The notes below the pieces were generated by a model, which was not told the DNA's origin, made no database searches, and saw nothing but the letters and a program-made list of their open reading frames with translations. A program made the position numbers and the translations under genes. Positions 39,735 through 50,118 of a stretch of 64,000 nt of DNA are shown here, in pieces. This DNA comes from Gammaproteobacteria bacterium. GTDB lineage: Bacteria > Pseudomonadota > Gammaproteobacteria > Burkholderiales > Burkholderiaceae_C. Location: contig JAHIYE010000023.1 in NCBI GenBank assembly GCA_018815325.1, forward strand, positions 124,001 to 188,000, given 5' to 3'. How positions within the stretch are numbered: position 1 is the stretch's first letter; each line of letters opens with the position of its first letter.

Positions 39735-39769
39735 AAAAAAGCCCCAACCCAGGAGTGAGTGGGGGCTTT
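39735..39769 (-). terminator. intrinsic terminator after degP
   Basis: On the minus strand, AAAGCCCCCAC pairs with GTTGGGGCTTT (one mismatch, 10-nt loop), followed by further Ts. It lies 23 bp after the degP stop, separating the sigma-E module from lepA. Confidence 0.85.
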
Positions 39770-39792
39770 CGGGAGAAACCGTCGGCAAGCGC

Positions 39793-41280
39793 TTAGCGGT
39801 TAGGCCGTATCACGGCGTATTGCGCCAACTGCCCCCGGTGGAACAGCACGTTCACGGTCTTGTTCTTCTCGACCTTGGCCAGCGCAGCCTCAAATTCCTT
39901 CACGCTGCCGACCTCTGTATTCGCAATTGCAACGATCACATCACCTTCGCGCAGACCGGCCCGGGCAGCGACTTCGGTGGCGGCATCCACCCTGACGCCA
40001 CTCTTGAGCTTGAGTTCCTTCTTCTGCGCATCTGTCAATTCGCTCAGCACCAAGCCCAGTGACTGGCCTACGGTGGATGGCTTGGGTTTTTCATCTCGGG
40101 TTGTGACTTTGCGAGCTGGCTTCTCGGCCTCAAACTCACCGATGACGACGGCCAACTCCCTGGAACTGCCACGACGAAACACCGTCATGCTGCTCTTGCT
40201 GCCAGGCTTGACGCTGCCGACCATGCGCGGCAGGTCCGTTGCTTTCTCAATCGGTTTGCCATCGAACTTGATGATGATGTCCCCGGCTTCTACACCCGCC
40301 TTGTCAGCCGGCGCCCCGCTCTCCACCGCGCGCACCAGGGCGCCCTGGGGTTTGCCCAGCCCAATGGCCTCGGCCACTTCCTTGGATACCTGGTCGATCT
40401 GCACACCAATGCGGCCGCGCGAGACCCGTCCCGTCGCACGGAGCTGGTCACTGACGCGAACTGCCTCATCCATCGGGATGGAGAATGAAATGCCCATGAA
40501 GCCGCCCGAGCGTGAGTAAATCTGGCTGTTGATGCCCACCACCTCACCGCGCATATTGATGAGCGGACCACCTGAATTGCCGGGATTGATGGCTACATCC
40601 GTCTGGATAAAAGGCAGGTAGTCGCCCGTATCCCGCTGCTTGGCACTCACGATGCCTGCCGTCACGGTATTCTCAAGTCCGAAAGGCGAGCCAATGGCCA
40701 TGACCCACTCACCCACCTTGAGGCGACTCACGTCGCCGACCTTCACGGCCGGCAGACCCGTGGCCTCGATCTTCACCACAGCGACATCGGTACGCTTGTC
40801 CGCCCCGATGATCTTGGCCTTGAATTCGCGCTTGTCTGTCAGCGTAACGAGCACTTCATCCGCACCATCCACCACATGGGCATTGGTCATGATGAACCCA
40901 TCGGATGTCAGGATGAATCCGGAGCCCACACCGCGCGGTTGATCTTCCTCACGTGGCTGCGGCTGATTGGGACGAGGTCCCTGACGAGGAATATTGGGAA
41001 TCGGGATACCGAAGCGCCGGAAGAACTCCTGCATCTCTTCGTCCATGCCATTGTCGGCCGTAGGACGCAATGTGACTTTTTCGATCGTGCGGATATTGAC
41101 CACCGACGGGCCGACCTGCTCGACCAGATCCGTAAAGTCAGGCAACGCCCGCACTTGTGCGGCAACCGGTGTCACCGGTAACAGCACCGTCACGGCCAAC
41201 AGCACCGTCACGGCCGTCACGGCCAGCACACTGGCCAACACCGAAGAACCCAGCTTCTTGCGCACGATTTGGATCATCAT
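39793..41280 (-). CDS. degP: periplasmic serine protease/chaperone DegP (MucD/HtrA family)
   Basis: Envelope quality-control protease of 495 residues. A long signal peptide (cleaved near PVAA-QV) contains an 18-bp tandem duplication. The catalytic triad is H135 (TNAHVVDG), D165 (RTDVAVVK) and S236 (NPGNSGGP). Two PDZ domains follow (VSRGRIGVQIDQVSKEVAEA; QSLGLVLSELTDAQKKELKL). ATG 41280 has AAAGGT upstream. It follows rseB, as in the rpoE-mucABD arrangement, and is probably a sigma-E target. Confidence 0.95.
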   Translation of the reverse strand: MMIQIVRKKLGSSVLASVLAVTAVTVLLAVTVLLPVTPVAAQVRALPDFTDLVEQVGPSVVNIRTIEKVTLRPTADNGMDEEMQEFFRRFGIPIPNIPRQGPRPNQPQPREEDQPRGVGSGFILTSDGFIMTNAHVVDGADEVLVTLTDKREFKAKIIGADKRTDVAVVKIEATGLPAVKVGDVSRLKVGEWVMAIGSPFGLENTVTAGIVSAKQRDTGDYLPFIQTDVAINPGNSGGPLINMRGEVVGINSQIYSRSGGFMGISFSIPMDEAVRVSDQLRATGRVSRGRIGVQIDQVSKEVAEAIGLGKPQGALVRAVESGAPADKAGVEAGDIIIKFDGKPIEKATDLPRMVGSVKPGSKSSMTVFRRGSSRELAVVIGEFEAEKPARKVTTRDEKPKPSTVGQSLGLVLSELTDAQKKELKLKSGVRVDAATEVAARAGLREGDVIVAIANTEVGSVKEFEAALAKVEKNKTVNVLFHRGQLAQYAVIRPNR

Positions 41281-41394
41281 GGACCTTTCATTGAACAACG
41301 TATACATCTTGATGTGAGCCCACTCAAGCTGAATGGTTCATCATATTCAGCCGACAAAGACACACGCTAAAGCCCAGACTTTCCACATGGGGAC

Positions 41395-42432
41395 TCATTT
41401 GCGCCGCTCAAGCCCCTGCGCGAAAGCCTGCAGCGTCTGAGGAGGCACCTCGCCCACCACCGTCAGCCACCAGTCCTGGAGGCGCTGGGTCAGCATCTGG
41501 GTAGCCCCCATCGACATCACACCCTCTTTGCCATGGCGACGCGGATCGAAGGCATCCACGAACAGCGAAACCGAAGCCAGTCCATCTGAAAAGACCCATT
41601 GCACGGTTCCCATGGGCGCCGGATTCCCGTCTGCCGCAACAGAACGCTTGTAGCAACTCATGGCGTGGAACCCTGGCACCTCGGTTTTCAGTGCCCAGCC
41701 TTCTGCTTTCGCCGTCGTCTTCGCCAGACTCGGCTTTTCTACCCTGTAGCCATCGGTATGCTCCATCATCTTGCTGAGCTTGCTCATGCTCACGGGCGCA
41801 TCCATCTCCAGATCGGAGAAAGCCGCCTGCTCGAGAACCCGACCATCTACATCCAGTGTTTCCAGTTTGATGACCAGTCCCGTTTTCTTTTCGCTCCAGA
41901 CACGGTAGCCAAAACGCAGGCTGTCCTTCGGTTTGAGCAACACCACGTCAGCGTCGAATCCCGCCACACGTTCACTGCCGGTTAGTCTGGCGCTGTAAAA
42001 CTTGGGAATGGAAAAATCGTTGGCCTTGAGCAGATTGGGGAACAGGCCGAGCGACTCGCGCTTCTCGGATACGGCTACCTTGCTGTCCGGCAGGAAAGTG
42101 ATGACCTGGTCGTTATGCCGAAATGTCGAGCGTGGAGCGCCGGTGAGCGATTCAACCCGCTCAATCTGCTGCACGCCATCACATACATGCCAGATCTTTG
42201 CGCTCGACATGCTGCCTTCTGCCGATACCACGAAGGTGCCGATATAAGCACGACGTCGCGAGGCTTCATGCATGCGCATCAGCCATTCCGAAACGCTTCG
42301 TGTGCCCTGCTTGCCTTCCGCTGCAGCGTCAGGCGATGATGCCGGCTGCGGCTCGGCTTGCAGCCAGCTCCCGCTTGCGAACAGCACGCCCACCAATAAA
42401 GTGCGCAGTAATTGCCTGGTAGTCATAGACAT
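41395..42432 (-). CDS. rseB: sigma-E regulatory protein RseB (MucB)
   Basis: Periplasmic protein that binds RseA and senses mislocalised lipoprotein or LPS intermediates. The 345-residue product has a signal peptide (cleaved near LQA-EP), then the LolA-like fold (SVSEWLMRMHEASRRRAYIG; TFVVSAEGSMSSAKIWHVCD) and the MucB/RseB C-terminal domain ending near WWLTVVGEVPP. The start may be 42432 or 42426 (MSM pair). It lies between rseA and degP. Confidence 0.92.
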   Translation of the reverse strand: MSMTTRQLLRTLLVGVLFASGSWLQAEPQPASSPDAAAEGKQGTRSVSEWLMRMHEASRRRAYIGTFVVSAEGSMSSAKIWHVCDGVQQIERVESLTGAPRSTFRHNDQVITFLPDSKVAVSEKRESLGLFPNLLKANDFSIPKFYSARLTGSERVAGFDADVVLLKPKDSLRFGYRVWSEKKTGLVIKLETLDVDGRVLEQAAFSDLEMDAPVSMSKLSKMMEHTDGYRVEKPSLAKTTAKAEGWALKTEVPGFHAMSCYKRSVAADGNPAPMGTVQWVFSDGLASVSLFVDAFDPRRHGKEGVMSMGATQMLTQRLQDWWLTVVGEVPPQTLQAFAQGLERRK

Positions 42433-42463
42433 AAGGAATAGATCAGCATGAGGGTCAAACGAC

Positions 42464-43081
42464 TCAGTGACCCGGCCCCTCAAATGTGGCATTCCTCAGG
42501 AAGCCGGCAGGCATTTGCAGCGCCGATGTGCCTCCGAGCTGCTTGTGCGCAGCCAGCAACTCATCGAGCCGAGGATCCCGAATCATGACCTGTGGCTCAC
42601 CGGCTGAACCTGTCAGCGGCTGCGCTACCAGCGTTGGCGGCGCACTGGCCGACGCCAGTTGCGCCGAATCGCGCCCTGCGTCAGGCAGATTGACAGCATT
42701 CCAGCCAATGGCCGCTACAGCCGCCAATGAGGCAAACCCGGCCACGAGCTTCCAGCGAAAAACAGGCTCGTTGGCACTACCCGGCTTGGCCGCAGCTTCA
42801 GGCATTGATGCCGACTCCAGAACACGGTCCAGCGGTGTGCCGATAACTTCTCCCTGGAGCCGTCCTCGCAGGCTGGCCACAAAGGCGGGATCGCCCACGC
42901 CATCCATTCGCTCACCTGAACGCAGCACCTGGCCCACCAGATGGTAGTCGTGCCATGCAGCACGCACTTCGGCGTGCTGGCCCACGAGCTCCATAAGCGC
43001 TGCGAAATCCTTGCCACGTAGTTGTCCATCCACCAGGGCGGACACTAATTCAAGTTGGTTCAAAGAATCTTCAGTTTTCAT
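42464..43081 (-). CDS. rseA: anti-sigma-E factor RseA (MucA)
   Basis: Inner-membrane anti-sigma factor, 205 residues. The N-terminal cytoplasmic domain (LNQLELVSALVDGQLRGKDF, WHDYHLVGQVLRSGE) binds the sigma factor. One span (RWKLVAGFASLAAVAAIGWN) lies near residues 108-128, then a periplasmic tail bound by RseB. Regulated proteolysis of this tail releases sigma-E. It begins 26 bp after the rpoE stop. Confidence 0.93.
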   Translation of the reverse strand: MKTEDSLNQLELVSALVDGQLRGKDFAALMELVGQHAEVRAAWHDYHLVGQVLRSGERMDGVGDPAFVASLRGRLQGEVIGTPLDRVLESASMPEAAAKPGSANEPVFRWKLVAGFASLAAVAAIGWNAVNLPDAGRDSAQLASASAPPTLVAQPLTGSAGEPQVMIRDPRLDELLAAHKQLGGTSALQMPAGFLRNATFEGPGH

Positions 43082-43107
43082 GTTGCAGCTCTAAAAAATT
43101 TACCGCT

Positions 43108-43734
43108 TCACCAGCGCTTGCCTGACTGGTTCTCCAGCAAGGGGCGAATCTTGGCAGAAATGGCCTCCCGTGCCCGGAATATGCGTGAGCGCACCGTACC
43201 AATCGGGCATTGCATCACTTCGGCGATCTCCTCATAGCTCAAGCCATCGATTTCCCGCAATGTCACCGCCTGCCGGAGATCTTCCGGCAAGGCCGCCATG
43301 GCGTTGTTCACAGCGGTGGCAATTTCCTTGGCAGCGAACACGGATTCCGGCGTCTCTTCAGTGGTTGGTTCATTTCCGTGCCTGGAAGTTTCATCTTCAT
43401 CATCAGTGGATCGCAAAGCGCTTTCTGAAACCGTGGGATCACGTTTGAAATCCATCAGGGTTTTCTTGGCCGTGTTGACCGCAATCCGGTAGAGCCAGGT
43501 ATAAAACTGGGCATCCCCTCGAAACTGGTGCAGCGCACGGTAGGCGCGAATAAAGGTTTCCTGGGCAATATCCTCGACCAGGTCCACATCCCTCACCATG
43601 CGACGAATCAGCCGCTGAATCCTGCGCTCGTATTTGATGACCAGCAACTCGAAAGCACGCTGATCGCCCGCCAGCGTGCGCTCGACCAGCATGAGGTCGC
43701 TGTCAGTTCCCGGCTCTGGCGTGCCGGGACTCAT
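43108..43734 (-). CDS. rpoE: RNA polymerase sigma-E factor
   Basis: ECF sigma factor for envelope stress, 208 residues. Region 2 is DQRAFELLVIKYERRIQRLI with DIAQETFIRAYRAL. Region 4 is ALPEDLRQAVTLREIDGLSY with EIAEVMQCPIGTVRSRIFRA. An acidic linker joins them. ATG 43734 overlaps the stop of the YgfX-like gene as ATGA; the longer frame is not used. It heads the rpoE-rseA-rseB-degP module, and autoregulation is expected, although I did not find a clear sigma-E promoter. Confidence 0.94.
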   Translation of the reverse strand: MSPGTPEPGTDSDLMLVERTLAGDQRAFELLVIKYERRIQRLIRRMVRDVDLVEDIAQETFIRAYRALHQFRGDAQFYTWLYRIAVNTAKKTLMDFKRDPTVSESALRSTDDEDETSRHGNEPTTEETPESVFAAKEIATAVNNAMAALPEDLRQAVTLREIDGLSYEEIAEVMQCPIGTVRSRIFRAREAISAKIRPLLENQSGKRW

Positions 43735-44201
43735 GATTGCCTGCCCGTCAAAGAATCCCGCTCCGGGCTCGGCTCCTGCGAATCCGCCTGCCGGGCGTGT
43801 ACGGCCCGCCGAAAGGCTTGCCAGGTCAACGGAGATACACTGCGCTGCAGCCAGAACCAGTGCACAGCGCCTCCCTCTGTCGTCAGGCTCAGCAGCATGG
43901 CTTGCTGCAGATCCAGATGCACGTTCACACGTCCGGCATGTGGATCGTGATCTGCGCTCAGCCACCAGGTCTGACCATCCCAGCGCAGCGTGCCGGAGCT
44001 GGTTTTCTGCCAGCTCCGTGCGGCCAAGCCTGCACCGAGAACCAGCAGCGTAGCGAACAGCGCATGGCGCCAGTCCCAGGCTCGATCCTCCAGCAGCCAG
44101 AACGTGCCTGCCAGCAGGCCCAACAGCCAGGCCAGGGAAAAAACGACTGCCTGAAAATGCGAACGCCCCACCGGGTAACTGACCGCTGGGGCGCTGTGCA
44201 T
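43731..44201 (-). CDS. YgfX/CptA-family membrane protein
   Basis: A 156-residue protein with two adjacent spans (about 16-38 and 47-66). After them comes GTLRWDGQTWWL and a C-terminal VHWFWLQRSVSPLTWQAFRR, which resemble the RLRWQGQEW and HLWL...EWRDLRR parts of E. coli YgfX. YgfX (CptA) is a proposed inhibitor of cytoskeletal proteins paired with SdhE (CptB). Here it sits between fabF and rpoE and overlaps rpoE by 4 bp, while sdhE is at 5849. ATG 44201 is chosen; the frame is open to 44267. Confidence 0.68.
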   Translation of the reverse strand: MHSAPAVSYPVGRSHFQAVVFSLAWLLGLLAGTFWLLEDRAWDWRHALFATLLVLGAGLAARSWQKTSSGTLRWDGQTWWLSADHDPHAGRVNVHLDLQQAMLLSLTTEGGAVHWFWLQRSVSPLTWQAFRRAVHARQADSQEPSPERDSLTGRQS

Positions 44202-44226
44202 GGTTACGTAGCCTGAACTGGGCGTT

Positions 44227-45471
44227 TCAGACGCGTTTGAAAACAAGTGTTCCGTTGGTCCCGCCAAACCCGAAGTTGTTTTTCACGGCCACGTCAATCT
44301 TCATGTCACGTGCCGTATTGGCGCAATAGTCCAGGTCGCACTCGGGGTCCTGGTTGAAGATATTGATGGTTGGCGGGCTCTTTTGGTGATGCAAGGCCAG
44401 CACCGTAAAGATGGACTCAATACCACCGGCACCACCCAGCAAATGCCCTGTCATGGACTTGGTGGAGTTGACAACCGTTTTCTTGGCATGCTCACCCAGC
44501 GCCGCCTTGATAGCATTGGTTTCATTGATGTCACCCAGCGGGGTCGAGGTGCCATGCGCATTCAGGTAGTCCACCTGGTCAGCATTGATACCGGCATTGC
44601 GCAGAGCGTTCAGCATGGCGCGCCGGGGGCCGTCCATATTGGGGGCCGTCATGTGCCCGGCATCGGCGCTCATGCCGAAGCCGCTGAGTTCTGCGTAAAT
44701 TTTGGCGCCACGCGCCTTGGCATGCTCATACTCTTCGAGCACCATCACACCAGCACCTTCGCCCAGTACAAAGCCATCACGGTCCTTGTCCCAAGGGCGC
44801 GACGCTGTCTTCGGGTCGTCATTGCGGGTGCTCAGGGCGCGCATCGCGGCAAAACCGCCTACGCCCAAGGGAGATACAGTGGCCTCAGAACCACCGGCGA
44901 CCATCACATCGGCATCACCGTACTCGATCATGCGCCCGGCATCCCCGATGTTGTGCAGTCCTGTGGTGCAGGCTGTCGCGATGGCGAGGTTGGGCCCCTT
45001 GAAGCCGAAGCGCATCGAGACATGACCCGAGATCATGTTGATGATGGACGCTGGCACAAAGAACGGGGAAATACGCCGCGGGCCACGGTTGGTCAACTCG
45101 GCATGGGTGTCCTCGATCAACGGCAAACCGCCAATACCGGAGCCGATCATGCAGCCAATACGCGTGGCCTGTTCCTCTCCCAATGCTTCGCCCGTGGGCA
45201 AACCGGCATCTGCAACCGCTTGCGCGGCGGCTGCGACACCGTAATGAATAAAGGTGTCCATCGTTCGAGCTTCCTTGGAGCCCATATAGGACTCCAGATC
45301 GAAGCCTTTGACCTCACCTGCGATCTTGCAGGCGAAGTTCGATGCATCAAATTTGGTAATCAGGTCAATGCCGGATTTCCCGGCCAGCAAGCTGGCCCAG
45401 GAATCAGCCACCGTGTTACCCACGGGACTGATGCACCCTAAACCTGTGACGACGACGCGACGACGGGACAT
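44227..45471 (-). CDS. fabF: beta-ketoacyl-ACP synthase II
   Basis: Condensing enzyme of fatty-acid elongation, 414 residues. The nucleophile cysteine is in [14 protein letters not shown] near residue 168. The two active-site histidines are in [11 protein letters not shown] and [11 protein letters not shown]. The N-terminal [19 protein letters not shown] is typical. It follows acpP after 129 bp, a gap with no gene, in the same direction. Confidence 0.96.
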   Translation of the reverse strand: MSRRRVVVTGLGCISPVGNTVADSWASLLAGKSGIDLITKFDASNFACKIAGEVKGFDLESYMGSKEARTMDTFIHYGVAAAAQAVADAGLPTGEALGEEQATRIGCMIGSGIGGLPLIEDTHAELTNRGPRRISPFFVPASIINMISGHVSMRFGFKGPNLAIATACTTGLHNIGDAGRMIEYGDADVMVAGGSEATVSPLGVGGFAAMRALSTRNDDPKTASRPWDKDRDGFVLGEGAGVMVLEEYEHAKARGAKIYAELSGFGMSADAGHMTAPNMDGPRRAMLNALRNAGINADQVDYLNAHGTSTPLGDINETNAIKAALGEHAKKTVVNSTKSMTGHLLGGAGGIESIFTVLALHHQKSPPTINIFNQDPECDLDYCANTARDMKIDVAVKNNFGFGGTNGTLVFKRV

Positions 45472-45600
45472 AAGCTATCTATTCAATGGTTTGCCGGAAA
45501 TAAGCCCAGGCGAACTGCGAGGCAAGTGAAATCCGAAGACAGCAAGACACTCAGGTATCTACTGCCAACTCCTGGCTGCCACGCACCGCGCTAGCAGGCC

Positions 45601-46677
<1,077 letters not shown>

Positions 46678-46681
<4 letters not shown>

Positions 46682-47628
46682 GCCAGTAATTCCTTGACGT
46701 CAGCCAGACTGGCTGGATCGAACAGTGGCGCTCCAGTCATGTCCGCATCAATGCGCTTGACCAAGCCTGCCAACACTTTACCCGGACCGCACTCGACCAC
46801 CGTATTGATGCCGCGCGCCTTTATCGCCTGCACACACTCTACCCAGCGCACTGGACCAAAGGCCTGCCGGTACAGCGCATCGCGTATCCGGTCAGCATCG
46901 ACCTCGACGGCCACATCGATATTGTTGATCAGCGTGATCTGGGGTTGTTCGAAGCTCACCGACTCCAGCTTCTCCTTGAGCTTTTCCGCCGCCGGCTTCA
47001 TCAGGCTGGAGTGAAACGGCGCAGACACCGGCAGCAGCAAGGCGCGTTTGGCACCCTGGGCCTTGAGTACTTCGCAAGCCTTGTCCACCGCGGTCTTGCT
47101 GCCTGCAATCACCGTCTGGGCCGGGTCGTTGAAGTTGACGGCCTCCACCACCTCCAGGCTATTTGGGCCAAAATCCCTTGTCACATCTGCGCAACCTGCT
47201 ATCACTTTGGAAGCATCCATGCCCAGCACTGCAGCCATTGCACCCACGCCCACCGGCACGGCATCCTGCATGGCCTGAGCTCGAAAACGCACCAGCGGTG
47301 CTGCCTGGGCGAGTGTCAGCACGCCCGCGGCCACCATGGCCGAATATTCGCCCAGTGAATGACCAGCCACCGCGGAGGGTGCAACACCGGTTTCCGCCAT
47401 CCAGGCACGATAGGCGGCGACAGCCGCCACCAGCATCACAGGTTGGGTATTGGTCGTCAGGGCCAGCGCCTCTTTGGGACCCTGGTTGATCAGCAAGCCA
47501 ATATCCTGGCCCAAGGCAGCAGAGGCTTCCTTGAGGGTTTCGGTCACGACGGGATGGTCGCCCCAGGCGTCGAGCATGCCAACAGACTGGGAGCCCTGGC
47601 CCGGAAAAACAAATGCAAAAGGTTTCAT
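46678..47628 (-). CDS. fabD: malonyl-CoA:ACP transacylase
   Basis: Loads malonyl groups onto AcpP. The 316-residue product has the nucleophile S91 in AGHSLGEYSA, the oxyanion Q in PGQGSQ, and the catalytic His in SAPFHSSLM. Residues 139-156 (ASKVIAGCADV...) are encoded exactly by a dispersed 54-bp repeat in the same frame as in trpF. The segment lies in the small ferredoxin-like subdomain, away from the catalytic residues. ATG 47628 is chosen by family match. Confidence 0.95.
47161..47214 (-). repeat. 54-bp dispersed repeat, copy 6 (inside fabD, sense)
   Basis: On the minus strand it begins GCTTCCAAAGTGATAGC, has core GGTTGCGC, and ends GGGATTTTGGCCCAAAT. It encodes residues 139-156 of FabD. 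Confidence 0.6.
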
Positions 47629-47692
47629 GCTGGTGAGCTCTATATGAAGGGTTTCATCAAAATCGCATGGGAGGGGCGGCATCCGCGCCAAC

Positions 47693-48670
47693 CTACAGCG
47701 TGAGCAGCACAGCGCCCCAGGTAAATCCCCCCCCCACGCCTTCGAGCATGAGCAACTCGCCAGGTTTGACCTTGCCGCTGCGCACGGCCGTATCGAGTGC
47801 CAGCGGAATAGAGGCGGCCGAGGTATTCCCGTGCTGGTCCACCGTCACGACCACCTTGTCCATTGACAGCTTGAGCTTTTTGGCCGTGCTTTGCATGATG
47901 CGGATATTGGCCTGGTGCGGGATCAGCCAATCAATGTCGGCCTCGGTCTTGCCGGCCTTGGCCAGCACGGCACGTGCCGCCTCCTCCAGCACACCGACGG
48001 CCAGCTTGAACACAGCCTGACCATCCATTTTGAGCAGGGGATCACCCAGCACATTTCCGCCGGAGACATTGCCGGGCACACACAGAATCCCAACATGACT
48101 GCCGTCAGCATGCAGATCGCTGGCCAGAATGCCGGGCTTGTCTGACGCCTCCAGCACCACGGCACCCGCGCCGTCACCAAACAACACGCAAGTCGTGCGA
48201 TCCTTGAAGTCGATGATGCGGGAAAACACCTCGGCCCCCACCACCAGCGCCTTGTGTGCTGCGCCGGTCTTGATCATGGCATCGGCCACGGTCAGTGCAT
48301 AGACAAAGCCGCTGCACACAGCCTGCACATCGAAAGCTGCCCCGCCATTCGCGCCAAGCTTGTTTTGCAGAATGCAGGCGGTCGAAGGGAACACCATGTC
48401 CGGGGTCGAGGTGGCGACAATGATCAGGTCAATGTCATTGGCGTCAAGACCTGCGGCCTGCAGGGCTTGCTTGGAGGCCTCCAGTGCCAGGTCGCTGCTG
48501 CACACGTCTGGCGCTGCAAAATGCCGGGCACGAATGCCAGTGCGCTCGACGATCCAATCGTCAGAGCTTTCGACGCCACTGGCAGCCAGTTCAGCCACCA
48601 GGTCTGCGTTGCTCAGTCGGCGGGGGGGCAGATAACTGCCTGTACCTGTAATGCGCGAATACGGTCTCAT
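47693..48670 (-). CDS. fabH: beta-ketoacyl-ACP synthase III
   Basis: Starts fatty-acid synthesis by condensing acetyl-CoA with malonyl-ACP. The 325-residue product has C119 in [12 protein letters not shown], His in [10 protein letters not shown] and Asn in [12 protein letters not shown]. It follows plsX by 27 bp, in the plsX-fabH-fabD-fabG-acpP-fabF order. Residues 56-61 spell VCSSDL, which can indicate sequencing-adapter contamination, but the codons differ (see rejected items). Confidence 0.96.
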   Translation of the reverse strand: MRPYSRITGTGSYLPPRRLSNADLVAELAASGVESSDDWIVERTGIRARHFAAPDVCSSDLALEASKQALQAAGLDANDIDLIIVATSTPDMVFPSTACILQNKLGANGGAAFDVQAVCSGFVYALTVADAMIKTGAAHKALVVGAEVFSRIIDFKDRTTCVLFGDGAGAVVLEASDKPGILASDLHADGSHVGILCVPGNVSGGNVLGDPLLKMDGQAVFKLAVGVLEEAARAVLAKAGKTEADIDWLIPHQANIRIMQSTAKKLKLSMDKVVVTVDQHGNTSAASIPLALDTAVRSGKVKPGELLMLEGVGGGFTWGAVLLTL

Positions 48671-48697
48671 GGATTGTGTTGATGCCAGCCGGCTCAG

Positions 48698-49723
48698 TCA
48701 GGCAGTTGCTGCTGCACCAGCCAGCAAAGGGGCTGCGTGCGCAATGCGAACCTGAACGCGGTCAAGCAAGTTGTTTCGGGCTGCATCATACGCCCGCTCC
48801 AGCGCATTCTCAAAAGCCAGCTCATCAGCGGAGCCATGACTCTTGAACACCAGACCACGCAGGCCGAGCAGCGCAGCACCGTTGTAACGACGATGATCAA
48901 CCCGCTTTTTAAAAGCAGATAGCACCGGATAAGAGATGATGGCAGCAATTTTGGTAAAAATATTGCTGGAAAATTCAGCCTTGAGGAAGCCTCCAATCAT
49001 CGAAGCCAAGCCCTCACTGGTCTTGAGTGCGACATTGCCGATAAAGCCGTCACAGACCACGATGTCGACGACCCCCTTAAAAATATCGTTTCCCTCAACA
49101 TTGCCATAAAAATTCAAATCACCCGAGTTGCCAGCAGATCGAAGCAATTCACCTGCTTTTTTGATGATTTCATTGCCTTTTATGATCTCTTCGCCAATAT
49201 TGAGCAGGCCAACAGATGGGTTGTCCTCGTTATTGAGGACCGACACCAGGGCAGAGCCCATGACGGCAAACTGAAGCAAGTGCTCAGCCGTACAGTCAAC
49301 ATTCGCCCCCAAATCCAGCACGGTGGTGGCGCAGCCTTTGGCATTGGGTATCTGTCCGGCGATCGCCGGGCGGTCAATGCCATCCAGCGTCTTGAGAAGG
49401 TAGCGGGAGATGGCCATCAAGGCCCCTGTGTTACCCGCAGACACGGCCGCTTGGGCCGTCCCCTCCTTGACCTGCTGGATGGCCACCCGCATGGAGGAAT
49501 CTTTTTTGCGCCGCAACGCCACTTCCAGCGGGTCGTCCATATCGACCACCTCGCTGGCCCCCACGACCCTGGCCCGTGCATGGGAAAAACCCGACAACTG
49601 GGCCGGCAAGCCGATCAGCAGCAGTTGTGCATCAGGATGGTGATCGAGAAAATGTTGGCAGGCCGGCAGCGTGACGCGCGGGCCATGGTCGCCTCCCATG
49701 CAATCGACAGCAAGTGTGATCAT
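48698..49723 (-). CDS. plsX: phosphate acyltransferase PlsX
   Basis: Makes acyl phosphate from acyl-ACP for phospholipid synthesis. The 341-residue product begins [15 protein letters not shown] and has [35 protein letters not shown] and [15 protein letters not shown], all family signatures. Parts of the second half (about 48890-49210) are noticeably richer in A/T than the neighbouring genes. A terminator-like hairpin separates it from rpmF upstream. Confidence 0.95.
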   Translation of the reverse strand: MITLAVDCMGGDHGPRVTLPACQHFLDHHPDAQLLLIGLPAQLSGFSHARARVVGASEVVDMDDPLEVALRRKKDSSMRVAIQQVKEGTAQAAVSAGNTGALMAISRYLLKTLDGIDRPAIAGQIPNAKGCATTVLDLGANVDCTAEHLLQFAVMGSALVSVLNNEDNPSVGLLNIGEEIIKGNEIIKKAGELLRSAGNSGDLNFYGNVEGNDIFKGVVDIVVCDGFIGNVALKTSEGLASMIGGFLKAEFSSNIFTKIAAIISYPVLSAFKKRVDHRRYNGAALLGLRGLVFKSHGSADELAFENALERAYDAARNNLLDRVQVRIAHAAPLLAGAAATA

Positions 49724-49777
49724 GAGAACTCAGCGCCGGCAGACAAACGGGAACAGAAAGCCAAATGCATCAAAACA

Positions 49778-49813
49778 AAGGCCCGACGCTACAGCGTTGT
49801 AGCTTCGGGCCTT
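49778..49813 (-). terminator. intrinsic terminator between rpmF and plsX
   Basis: AAGGCCCGA-GCTACA pairs with TGTAGC-TCGGGCCTT (one mismatch, 4-nt loop). On the minus strand it is followed by TGTTTTG. It lies 17 bp after the rpmF stop and would reduce read-through into plsX. Confidence 0.75.
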
Positions 49814-49829
49814 GTAATAACAGCTCGGG

Positions 49830-50012
49830 TCAGACTTCAGACTTGGTCTTCAGAACCTTGCGACCACGGTAAAAGCCGGTAGGGCTGATGTGGTGACGCA
49901 GGTGGGTTTCACCCGTGGTTGACTCCACCGCAATACCCGGGACATTCAGGGCATTGTGTGAACGATGCATGCCGCGCTTGGACGGCGATTTCTTGTTTTG
50001 CTGGACGGCCAT
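49830..50012 (-). CDS. rpmF: 50S ribosomal protein L32
   Basis: A 60-residue basic ribosomal protein, [20 protein letters not shown] at the start, with the L32 pattern [17 protein letters not shown]. The zinc cysteines of some L32 proteins are absent; this is the C-minus form common in proteobacteria. AAGGAG lies before ATG 50012. The yceD-rpmF-plsX-fabH order is conserved. Confidence 0.96.
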   Translation of the reverse strand: MAVQQNKKSPSKRGMHRSHNALNVPGIAVESTTGETHLRHHISPTGFYRGRKVLKTKSEV

Positions 50013-50098
50013 GATCCGCTCCTTGTGTTGATGTGCCGTATTTGCACAGCACATCGTCGGTTAGTGGGTAACGCGCATCTTTGCGCATGAAGCCTTAG

Positions 50099-50104
50099 AT
50101 TATA
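50099..50104 (-). promoter_or_regulatory. -10 box (TATAAT) upstream of rpmF
   Basis: A consensus TATAAT on the minus strand, 87 bp before the rpmF start and within the yceD-rpmF gap. The matching -35 is poor. It could give rpmF its own promoter independent of yceD. Confidence 0.4.
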
Positions 50105-50118
50105 GCCCAAAATGGGTT

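Noticed and set aside
48485-48525. The peptide VCSSDL in FabH (residues 56-61) resembles a translated Illumina adapter end.
   Set aside because: The adapter would read GTGTGCTCTTCCGATCT. Here the serines are AGC AGC and the Asp-Leu is GAC CTG, so the DNA is not adapter sequence and the gene reads through normally.
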